Shown: one piece after another, positions 9,347 to 16,592 of the stretch | Position numbering within the stretch: position 1 is the first letter of the stretch | Layout of the letters: the number at the start of each line of letters is the position of its first letter | Source: Serratia quinivorans | GTDB taxonomy: Bacteria > Pseudomonadota > Gammaproteobacteria > Enterobacterales > Enterobacteriaceae | Assembly: GCF_946227985.1 (NCBI RefSeq) | Contig: NZ_CAMKGL010000002.1 | Coordinates: forward strand, 333,266-397,265 | DNA: 64,000 bases | Reading direction: 5' to 3' | The notes under the pieces: generated by a model | What the model saw: only the letters and a program-made list of their open reading frames with translations | Told to the model about the DNA's origin: nothing | Databases searched by the model: none | Program-made: the position numbers and the translations under genes

Positions 9347-10309
9347 ATGAATAAAATGAAAGTGTTAAATGAAAATCTCTCAGTTATTACATCGGTAGTT
9401 CCAAAAAAAAGCAAAATAATTTATTTGGATTACCCTTTGCATTTAAATGTGGGTGACTTGTTGATCCTTAAAGGAGCAGAGAAGTTCTTCTCTAATATGG
9501 AATATAATGTTGTTGCAAGGTACTCAGATCTTGGTAGTCATCGTTTTTTTCATGATTATAAAAAAGTTCCAGACGACGTAATTATTGTTTTGCATGGCGG
9601 TGGAAATTTCGGTGATTTATATCCGGCACATCAAAAATTACGAGAGCGAGTAATAGAGAATTATCCAGGAAATAAAATTATTATACTTCCTCAAACTGTA
9701 CATTTCTCAAACAAAGAAAGTATGATTGCTTCATCTCAAATTTTTGAAAAACATAATAATCTACATATTTTTTGTCGAGATGAGCGAAGTTTCGAACTTT
9801 TAAGTTCTTATTTCAGCAAGAAAACATATTTATGTCCAGATATGGCACATTCTCTATATGATTCCTTTCCTAAGCAGTCCATATCTAATGTGTCAAATGA
9901 AACGCTCTGGATGTTGAGAAAGGATATTGAAATAAGTGAAATCCCTACAAAATTAGTAACTATGCCCGAAAAAATTATAGCTGAAGATTGGGAAGACATT
10001 TGTACTGCTAAAGATCGAGCTATTTTAAAGATATGCCACCATGGTGAGTTGTTAAATAACAAGCTTAAAATCAACGTCATCCCTGTAAATGCGATCTGGT
10101 ATAGTTATACCAATCGTTTAGTTAAAAGAATGAATGAATATTTTATGATGCACGGTGAGGTTGTGACTTCGCGTATGCATGGTCATATTCTCGCATGTCT
10201 TTTAGGGATGAAAACTAAGTTAATTGATAATTCCTATGGCAAAAACTCCGGATATTATAATGCCTGGACAAAAGATGTTGATGGTTGCGAGATAGCAAAT
10301 GAGAAATGA
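9347..10309 (+). CDS. Polysaccharide pyruvyl transferase family protein
   Basis: 320 aa. Family hallmarks are DYPLHLNVGDLLILKGAE near the N-terminus, VLHGGGNFGDLYP (about 83-95), LPQTVHF, a DMAHSLYD segment and the C-terminal TSRMHGHILACLLGMKTKLIDNSYGKN stretch with its conserved Arg-His and Gly-Lys-Asn. These enzymes transfer pyruvate from phosphoenolpyruvate as a ketal onto a sugar of the repeat unit (relatives: WcaK, AmsJ, GumL, EpsO). A ketal pyruvate would add negative charge to the capsule. It is cytoplasmic, and its 3' end overlaps the next gene by 11 bp, implying translational coupling. Confidence 0.85.
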   Translation: MNKMKVLNENLSVITSVVPKKSKIIYLDYPLHLNVGDLLILKGAEKFFSNMEYNVVARYSDLGSHRFFHDYKKVPDDVIIVLHGGGNFGDLYPAHQKLRERVIENYPGNKIIILPQTVHFSNKESMIASSQIFEKHNNLHIFCRDERSFELLSSYFSKKTYLCPDMAHSLYDSFPKQSISNVSNETLWMLRKDIEISEIPTKLVTMPEKIIAEDWEDICTAKDRAILKICHHGELLNNKLKINVIPVNAIWYSYTNRLVKRMNEYFMMHGEVVTSRMHGHILACLLGMKTKLIDNSYGKNSGYYNAWTKDVDGCEIANEK

Positions 10310-11303
10310 AGATGTAGATGTTTTAGATCTTACAGTTATAATTCCTGTTTATAATGTTGAAAATTATTTGTCAGATGCAATTAATTCAGTGATCGCGCTT
10401 AATCCGCGCCCAGCTCAAATTGTAATTGTCAACGATGGCTCTACTGATAGTTCACTTGAAATACTTAATTTAGAATTTGAAAAATATAGCTTTATAGAAA
10501 TACACTCTACAAATAATAATGGGTTAGGTATTGCAAGAAACATAGGCACATCTTTGGCTAGATGTAAGTATGTATATTATTTTGACTCTGATGATTTATT
10601 GGTTCAGGGGCTCACTGAGGCATTTTTACAGGCCCTAAAAGTTAGTTCCGAATTAGATATATTCGCATTTTCAGCAAAGTCCTTTTATGACGTTGATAGC
10701 AAAAATGTAAAAAACATGAGGAAACTCCCTAGTTACTCAAGAGGTGTGGAGGGCTCTTTTGAAACTGGTGAAGACTGTTTTATTGAACTTTCGAAAAAGA
10801 ATACGTTTTACCCTAATGCATGGATGTATATTTTCAGAAAAGATATCGTTCAAAGAAATTCACTGAAATTCAAGCCAATAATTCATGAGGATGAAGATTT
10901 CACACCTCAACTTTTTTTTAAAGCTAAAGTAACATATGTATCCAGTAGTGTGTTCTTTTTGAGACGAGTAAGGAAAGGTTCCATCATGCAGTCTCAATTT
11001 ACGGAAAAGAATATAATTGGATATGTCGAGGCTATAACTTCACAGGGGGACTTATTAGTAACCTCGTGTTCGAGTTTAACTGCAAAGAAAGCGCTTTTAC
11101 AAAGAATTAGAGCAAATCTCATTAATATTCTATCTATTCAACGGAGTTCAAATATTACTCCTTCAAATGAAGTTAATGGCAGAGTTTTAACTTTATTTGA
11201 AAAATTCGCATCACCCTTAGAAAAAATAGCAATAAATAACTTTATAGTGTACAAGGTTATTAATATTCCCATGAAAATTTTCAGGAAATTAACTCATAGA
11301 TAG
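10299..11303 (+). CDS. Glycosyltransferase family 2
   Basis: 334 aa, GT-A fold. The N-terminal LTVIIPVYNVENYLSDAINSV and IVIVNDGSTDSS form the nucleotide-sugar site, with the DXD-like YYFDSDDLL near residue 95; a later HEDEDF segment provides the probable catalytic region. It is an inverting transferase that would add one sugar of the capsule repeat unit. Its start overlaps the pyruvyl transferase gene by 11 bp and the next gene follows after 7 bp. The donor sugar cannot be deduced. AT-rich, consistent with a serotype-specific gene. Confidence 0.85.
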   Translation: MRNEDVDVLDLTVIIPVYNVENYLSDAINSVIALNPRPAQIVIVNDGSTDSSLEILNLEFEKYSFIEIHSTNNNGLGIARNIGTSLARCKYVYYFDSDDLLVQGLTEAFLQALKVSSELDIFAFSAKSFYDVDSKNVKNMRKLPSYSRGVEGSFETGEDCFIELSKKNTFYPNAWMYIFRKDIVQRNSLKFKPIIHEDEDFTPQLFFKAKVTYVSSSVFFLRRVRKGSIMQSQFTEKNIIGYVEAITSQGDLLVTSCSSLTAKKALLQRIRANLINILSIQRSSNITPSNEVNGRVLTLFEKFASPLEKIAINNFIVYKVINIPMKIFRKLTHR

Positions 11304-11310
11304 GTGATAT

Positions 11311-12501
11311 ATGTCTCACTCAAAATGTGGTGCTGTTTTTTTAGTCTTACTATTTATGTGGTCTACATATAGCTCAGCTTTTGAGTTAGGGGTCGGTGTG
11401 CATTTAAGGAGCTATGAAGGTGATGGAAGTAAATACCTAAATTTAGTTGGTGGCACTGGTTTTAGCTCTATAAGAGAGGACTTTACTTGGGATCAGGTTG
11501 AAAGAGTGCCGGGGGAATACGCAATTAATGGGAAGATGGAAAGTGTTGATGAAGTTATAAATAAGTCTGCTAAGGAAAATGTAAATATACTTCTTGTGTT
11601 AGACTACGGTAATAAAAATATAACTAATAGAAACTATCCAACCTCTGACTATGAAATAAAAAAATTTGCTGACTATGCTCATTGGACTGCTTCACGCTAT
11701 AAAGGGAAAGTTAAGTACTATGAAATTTGGAATGAGTGGTTGGTTGGAGCAGGGGTGCCAAAAAAATTTAAGAGGCCAGATGATAGCATATATCTAAAGC
11801 TGGTTAAGGAAACGTCAATGGCTATTAGGAAAGCTGATCCTGATGCTATTATCATAACGGGCTCGCTTAACCCTTTGGTTCATCGTGACAGAAAGTGGAT
11901 GCTTGATTTAATTAAAAATGGATTACTTAATTATGTCGATGGTATATCATTGCATCCTTATTCTTATATGCTGGCAAATAAAAATCTCAATATTCCAAAA
12001 AATGCGATAATGAATATTTCATCATTTTCCGGACAAATAAAGACTATTGCTGGGAAAGATATACCTTTATATATAACTGAAATGGGATATCCTACATATT
12101 TTGGGAGAGGAGGGGTTAGCGAAGTAGATGCTGCGAATTGGGTCATTGAGTACTCAATATTAGCTAAGCAAACTGGCTATATAAAGGGGGTGTGGTGGTA
12201 TGATCTAATAAACGATGGAACTAATGTTGATAACAAAGAGCATAACTTCGGATTTTATAAAAAAGACCTACAAGAGAAAGAATCAGCTCAACAAATTAAA
12301 GTCCTTGGGAGTATTATTAGGAACTATTCACCGTCGGAAAATAATGGGAAAAAACAAAGTACTGTAAAAAATAATCTGTTGGATAACACAAATAAAGATT
12401 GGAATGATTATATTTTGAGTGGTGATACCGGAGTGGTGCAGGTCAGTTGTCCCAGTGAAGGGGGAACTAAAAAAGATTTGCTATGTACTATAAAAAAGTA
12501 A
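11311..12501 (+). CDS. Secreted GH39-like (clan GH-A) glycoside hydrolase
   Basis: 396 aa with a Sec signal peptide (hydrophobic 7-18, probable cleavage after SSA at 23). The rest is a TIM-barrel glycosidase: GFSSIREDFTWDQVE (about 50-64), the acid/base motif EIWNEW with E142, and the nucleophile motif LYITEMGYP with E257. Organisation recalls PslG of Pseudomonas, a GH39 glycosidase encoded in an exopolysaccharide operon. Here it would act in the periplasm or outside on the capsule made by the neighbouring genes, trimming or releasing chains. The C-terminal 80 residues (after about 320) have no motif I recognise. Substrate is unknown. Confidence 0.8.
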   Translation: MSHSKCGAVFLVLLFMWSTYSSAFELGVGVHLRSYEGDGSKYLNLVGGTGFSSIREDFTWDQVERVPGEYAINGKMESVDEVINKSAKENVNILLVLDYGNKNITNRNYPTSDYEIKKFADYAHWTASRYKGKVKYYEIWNEWLVGAGVPKKFKRPDDSIYLKLVKETSMAIRKADPDAIIITGSLNPLVHRDRKWMLDLIKNGLLNYVDGISLHPYSYMLANKNLNIPKNAIMNISSFSGQIKTIAGKDIPLYITEMGYPTYFGRGGVSEVDAANWVIEYSILAKQTGYIKGVWWYDLINDGTNVDNKEHNFGFYKKDLQEKESAQQIKVLGSIIRNYSPSENNGKKQSTVKNNLLDNTNKDWNDYILSGDTGVVQVSCPSEGGTKKDLLCTIKK

Positions 12502-12528
12502 TTTAAATTTAAAGTAAAGAGGTTCATC

Positions 12529-13668
12529 TTGAAAGATTATGATTTGGGAATCGTAGCTGATTGGCTAGTAACTTATGCCGGTGCTGAACGAGTTATTAAG
12601 GAGTTTGTAGACTTATATCCAGATTCGACATTATATTCTGTAGTCGATTTTCTCTCTGATAATGATAGAAGCAATTTTCAGGGTAAGAAGGCGATAACCT
12701 CAATGATACAAAATTTCCCTTTATCTAAAAGTAAGTATCAGAACTATTTACCTTTTATGCCATTCGCTATTGAGCAGCTCGATGTTTCTAAGCATGATAT
12801 AGTCTTATCAAGTAGTCATGCAGTAGCTAAGGGGGTTATTACTGGTCCTAATCAACTTCATATTAGTTATGTTCACTCCCCTATTCGATATGCTTGGGAT
12901 CTCCAGCATCAGTATTTGAAAGAGTCAGGTTTAGATTCTGGTGTTAAAGGCTTTCTAGTTCGTTGGTTATTACATAAGATCAGAATATGGGATTGTCGGA
13001 CTGCTAATGGTGTAGACCATTTTATTGCTAATTCTCATTTTATAGCCCGCAGGATAAAAAAAGTATATGGACGTCAAGCTGATGTTATTTACCCACCGGT
13101 TTCTGTAAGTAATTTTGACGTTTGTGACGTTAAAGAGGATTTTTACCTTACTGCTTCACGGATGGTGCCATACAAAAAAATAGATCTTATTGTAGAAGCC
13201 TTTAGCCGTATGCCAGATAAAAAGTTGATTGTTATCGGCGATGGTTCAGAAATGAAAAAGATAAAGTCAAAGGCCGCCAGTAATGTTGAAATATTAGGCT
13301 ACCAGACAAATTCTGTTATGAAGGGTTATATGGAGAAGGCTAAGGCATTTGTTTTTGCTGCTGAAGAGGATTTTGGTATAACTCCTGTTGAAGCTCAGGC
13401 TTGTGGCACTCCTGTTATTGCTTATGGTAGGGGGGGGGCCTTGGAAACCGTAATCCCTATAGGTAATAGTAAACCCACCGGAGTTTTTTTCGAGAAACAA
13501 GATATAGCTTCATTAATACAAGCCGTGGAACGTTTTGAGTCAAACTCTGCTGTGTTTGAACCTGTTAATTGCAGAAGTAATGCCTTGAGATTTTCAGATG
13601 ATAGATTTAGAAATGAAATTAGTGATTACATTAATGAAAAATGGCATCTTTACCAAAATGAAAGATAA
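12529..13668 (+). CDS. Glycosyltransferase family 4 with internal G9 tract
   Basis: 379 aa from a TTG start preceded by AAAGAGG (12516-12522). It has the GT4 layout of WbaZ-type mannosyltransferases: DLGIVADWLVTYAGAERVIKE N-terminus, SYVHSPIRYAWDL, ANSHFIARRIKKVYG, VIYPPV, and the donor site EEDFGITPVEAQACGTPVIAYGRGGALE with EX7E present. It probably adds mannose or a related sugar to the capsule repeat; GDP-mannose genes lie downstream. Codons for GRGGA are written as nine consecutive G residues (13430-13438) in an otherwise AT-rich gene, a possible slippage site. It is followed by a 198-bp gap. Confidence 0.85.
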   Translation: MKDYDLGIVADWLVTYAGAERVIKEFVDLYPDSTLYSVVDFLSDNDRSNFQGKKAITSMIQNFPLSKSKYQNYLPFMPFAIEQLDVSKHDIVLSSSHAVAKGVITGPNQLHISYVHSPIRYAWDLQHQYLKESGLDSGVKGFLVRWLLHKIRIWDCRTANGVDHFIANSHFIARRIKKVYGRQADVIYPPVSVSNFDVCDVKEDFYLTASRMVPYKKIDLIVEAFSRMPDKKLIVIGDGSEMKKIKSKAASNVEILGYQTNSVMKGYMEKAKAFVFAAEEDFGITPVEAQACGTPVIAYGRGGALETVIPIGNSKPTGVFFEKQDIASLIQAVERFESNSAVFEPVNCRSNALRFSDDRFRNEISDYINEKWHLYQNER

Positions 13669-13866
13669 GCCAATGATGATATGTTTCCTTATGCTTAATT
13701 AAGTTGATGTGTAATATTGCATTTTTACGACTCTATGGATGTCCCATTTGGAGTTATTAAATGACTCTAGATGATATAAAATTTTATTCCTGAATCTTAT
13801 GTGGTGTTTAAAATCACTGTCATATTTTCATCGTTATAATTAATTATTAGCAAGTAAGGATGGTGG

Positions 13867-14871
13867 ATGCAAAAAAATAATATAGATCAAATCCAATGGT
13901 TAAGAGGGATTGCCGCGATTTCAGTCGTGTTTACTCATTTAACTGCGAAAGCATTTTCCGTTGGTATGACTGAATTTTCATTCACTAGAGGAAGTATTGG
14001 TGTTGATATTTTTTTTATAATATCTGGTTTTATCATGATGTACGTTTGTGATAGAAAGGAGTATAACTTTGCGTCTTTTTTAAAAAATAGAGCGATAAGG
14101 ATACTACCTCTTCATTATTTATTTCTTTGCCCTCTGGTTATTGTATATTTATTAAAGCCATCCATTATTAATAGTAATTCTATTGGGACATTTTTTTGGG
14201 AATCTTTTGCATTGATCCCAGTAAAAAAAGAAGGATATGAATATTTAAACCCGGTTGTATGGACGCTATGTTATGAGTTTTTATTCTACTCTATTTTTGC
14301 TTCATTCTTGTTTTTGAAGAATATATATTTTATTTCAATTGGTACTATCACTATGATAGTTACTTTTGTTACTTTTGGTACCTTTTACCAAGGTGAAAAT
14401 GAGTTTATAGTTGGACTGACTGATAGTATATCCCTTGAGTTTTGTTTCGGTATATTATTGTACTTGCTGTTTAAAATAGATAAACTTTCGGTCAACCCAA
14501 TTGTTTTCCTTTTTATTGCTATCGCAACATATTTTTTGTTATATAAATTTTCATTACCAAGATTTATCAAGGATGGAATTCCGTCGGTATTCCTATTTGT
14601 TTCTCTTGTTAATATTAATAATTTGAAAATTAAGTGGCTTGAGATTCTCGGGGATATCTCGTATGAGGTTTATCTTTGCCATATCATAGTCCTTTCTGGG
14701 ACATATGTCCTATTGAGTAAAATTGGGTTGCATAATTTGACTGTTTATTATGTCATTGCTTTTTCTTCTATCGTCATCTTGGGGTTCTTGATGAAGAAGC
14801 TTTTCTCCGATAAAGTCAATGTTCTATTAAGAAAAATGACACATACAAAAATTAAAGTTAAGTCAATGTGA
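13867..14871 (+). CDS. Acyltransferase family 3 (OafA-like), capsule modification
   Basis: 334 aa, about ten predicted membrane helices. Family marks are IQWLRGIAAISVVFTHL (about 8-24, with the conserved Arg-Gly and catalytic His), GSIGVDIFFIISGFIMMYV and a FWESFALIPV segment. These inner-membrane enzymes acetylate sugars, so this one probably O-acetylates the capsule, or possibly the O antigen. A ribosome site (AAGGATGG) precedes ATG 13867. The 198 bp upstream contain no gene; a promoter there is possible but not clear. It is the last + strand gene of the AT-rich block and faces a - strand glycosyltransferase across a terminator. Confidence 0.87.
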   Translation: MQKNNIDQIQWLRGIAAISVVFTHLTAKAFSVGMTEFSFTRGSIGVDIFFIISGFIMMYVCDRKEYNFASFLKNRAIRILPLHYLFLCPLVIVYLLKPSIINSNSIGTFFWESFALIPVKKEGYEYLNPVVWTLCYEFLFYSIFASFLFLKNIYFISIGTITMIVTFVTFGTFYQGENEFIVGLTDSISLEFCFGILLYLLFKIDKLSVNPIVFLFIAIATYFLLYKFSLPRFIKDGIPSVFLFVSLVNINNLKIKWLEILGDISYEVYLCHIIVLSGTYVLLSKIGLHNLTVYYVIAFSSIVILGFLMKKLFSDKVNVLLRKMTHTKIKVKSM

Positions 14872-14886
14872 TATTTTAATTGTGAC

Positions 14887-14904
14887 GGGTGCTTTTTAGC
14901 ACCC
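14887..14904. terminator. Bidirectional hairpin between convergent genes
   Basis: GGGTGCT (14887-14893), TTTT loop, AGCACCC (14898-14904): perfect 7-bp stem between the acyltransferase stop and the stop of the - strand glycosyltransferase. T-rich sequence follows on both strands but is interrupted. It fits a shared terminator for the two convergent transcripts. Confidence 0.6.
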
Positions 14905-14911
14905 GGTAAAT

Positions 14912-15976
14912 TCATTTTTTATCAAATTTTTCAATAACTTTAATTAAATTATTTGTCGATTCTTCCCATGAGAATCTCTTTGCGTTTTTATAACCTTTCA
15001 AAATCAATTCTTTTCGTAAGTCAATGTCATTTATGATTTTATCTATCGACAGACTTATATCTGCTATGTCATGTGGGTTGAAATAGAGTACACTTTCTGC
15101 CAATATTTCAGGCATTGATGTTGTATTTGATGATATGACAGGGCAGCCGCAAGATTGTGCCTCTAAAGGCGGTATTCCAAACCCTTCACAAAACGATGGA
15201 AAAATGAAAGCTATTGCATTTTGATAAAGTTTAACCAACTCCTCATCACTGACCCTCCCTAAAAACTCTATATTTTCTGTATCCCCCCCCATCCAAGAGC
15301 CTTGTTTCGAGAATGATTTTGCTGTTTGGCCAATTATTTTTATTTTTATACATTCACTTTTAGGTGATTTTTTTAATACTTCAAGGAATGCATTTATCAT
15401 TCCATGATGGTTTTTATGATAATTATGAGAGGAGACTGCAAGTAAATATGTTTCGGGGTTTGATATACATTTTGGCTTGAAATTTTCACCAGCAGCGTTA
15501 TATATTACTGATGTTTTATTATCTGGATAGTTATAAGTTTTTGTTATTTCTTTTTTTGAGAAATGACTTACAGTTAGTAGATGCTTAGATGTCTTAAGTA
15601 TAAGTGGAATTATTATTTTGTAAAAAGCAAGGAATGACCTGGAGTAACTTTCTGGGTATTTTAAATAAGTTATATCATGATGTGTTACTATTTTATTTGT
15701 ATAAAAAACTGGGCCCGTGCTGCCTAGATTTATAAGCAGAGGGAAGCCATGTTTTGCCAAGTATAATGGAAGCTCCAATTGTTCCCATAGATGCCCGTTC
15801 CGCCAGCCTATCTGTTTTGCATTTAGTTCTTTAGCTATTGACTCTCGGATAACACCTGGTGGACAAAGGAATATTATATCATCTATCTTTTTATTTAACT
15901 GTAAGGATATCATTTCTGCAAATCTTTGTACACCTGTCATCTCTTGTGTAAGAAATCGAGCGTTAACATATATCAT
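14912..15976 (-). CDS. Glycosyltransferase family 4, opposite strand, with G8 tract
   Basis: 354 aa. N-terminal MIYVNARFLTQEMTGVQRFAEMI, LPLYLAKHGFPLLINLGSTGP, VTHHDITYLKYPESYS and LLTVSHFSKKEI are typical of GT4 enzymes, as is the donor site EGFGIPPLEAQSCGCPVI (EX7E intact). It is transcribed against all other capsule genes and must have its own promoter in the 616-bp gap beyond its start. GSWMGGDTEN is encoded through an 8-bp homopolymer (C8 on the + strand, 15283-15290), a possible slippage site. It could act on the capsule repeat, the O antigen or another glycan; position alone does not decide. Confidence 0.82.
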   Translation of the reverse strand: MIYVNARFLTQEMTGVQRFAEMISLQLNKKIDDIIFLCPPGVIRESIAKELNAKQIGWRNGHLWEQLELPLYLAKHGFPLLINLGSTGPVFYTNKIVTHHDITYLKYPESYSRSFLAFYKIIIPLILKTSKHLLTVSHFSKKEITKTYNYPDNKTSVIYNAAGENFKPKCISNPETYLLAVSSHNYHKNHHGMINAFLEVLKKSPKSECIKIKIIGQTAKSFSKQGSWMGGDTENIEFLGRVSDEELVKLYQNAIAFIFPSFCEGFGIPPLEAQSCGCPVISSNTTSMPEILAESVLYFNPHDIADISLSIDKIINDIDLRKELILKGYKNAKRFSWEESTNNLIKVIEKFDKK

Positions 15977-16268
15977 AAAGATCTCACATTATATCTTGTA
16001 AATTTAGCGGCAGGGCCTTTGCTGTGACTTGTTATACTTTGTTGTTATTTTTATATAACGCACTTAGGTTCGGTTTTTGTCTTTATGATATTTCTTCATG
16101 TATTCTAACCCTGTATTTCTAAATCTAAATCTTCGATATGAAATATCAATATTGGTTATTTTTCTTGGTGGGGATTTTCAAACATGTGCTTTGCTTTGCA
16201 TATTGATTAGCCTGTTATTTGTTTTTTTTTGATGGAAATTATTGCTTACATGGTCGACGCTCACATCC

Positions 16269-16297
16269 TTGATTCTTAGTTTAATAACGCATATATA
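16269..16297 (+). promoter_or_regulatory. Candidate sigma70 promoter for slaA
   Basis: TTGATT (16269-16274), 17-bp spacer, TATATA (16292-16297); each box matches four of six consensus bases. If used, it gives a leader of nearly 300 nt before slaA. Ambiguous in such AT-rich sequence. Confidence 0.3.
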
Positions 16298-16481
16298 TCT
16301 ATTATAGCGCTCTTTTACACTTTTCGCGCTTAGAAATTGATGCCTCATCTACTCTCTTTTATAGATGAATGGACTTAATGTCTTTGGTTTTTTTGTGTGT
16401 TTTTTCATGCTGTTTTTTGTTTTTTTTCGACATTTTTCTCTTTTGGGTTGACAGTTTTTTTTTTATGGACTTTTCTTACAC

Positions 16482-16508
16482 AAGCATGCTTCGCATGTTT
16501 TTGTTATT
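16482..16508 (+). terminator. Terminator-like hairpin in the slaA leader
   Basis: AAGCATGC (16482-16489), TTC loop, GCATGTTT (16493-16500), with one G-U pair, then TTGTTATT. It lies about 85 bp upstream of slaA and could attenuate read-through or stabilise the messenger 5' end. Confidence 0.4.
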
Positions 16509-16552
16509 GAATGAGAACAGTATCTCACCTTGCGTGATGTTTTCGTTTGATT

Positions 16553-16587
16553 TTTAACTATTTAGTTAAACGTTTATCCTAAGGATA
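16553..16587 (+). promoter_or_regulatory. Two adjacent dyads overlapping the slaA translation start region
   Basis: TTTAACTA (16553-16560) and TAGTTAAA (16563-16570) form a perfect 8-bp inverted repeat with a 2-bp spacer. TATCCT and AGGATA (16575-16587) form a second one, around the slaA ribosome site CTAAGGA. Short spacers favour DNA-binding sites (operators) over RNA hairpins. No binding protein is identified. Confidence 0.4.
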
Positions 16588-16592
16588 CGATT

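Larger units (their letters stand above)
15977..16592. other. 616-bp AT-rich leader/promoter region before slaA
   Basis: No credible gene: a short T-rich + strand reading frame at 16369-16557 encodes a Phe-rich, low-complexity product and I regard it as noise. The region must hold promoters for the - strand glycosyltransferase and for slaA. The + strand contains many T-runs, a candidate promoter (16269-16297), a terminator-like hairpin (16482-16508) and two dyads just before slaA, listed separately. A consensus TTGACA also occurs at 16448-16453 but has no good -10 partner. Confidence 0.5.

Noticed and set aside
16369-16557. Small + strand reading frame before slaA
   Set aside because: Product is almost all Phe, Ser, Leu from T-rich DNA, with no ribosome site or family similarity; the region is better read as leader.
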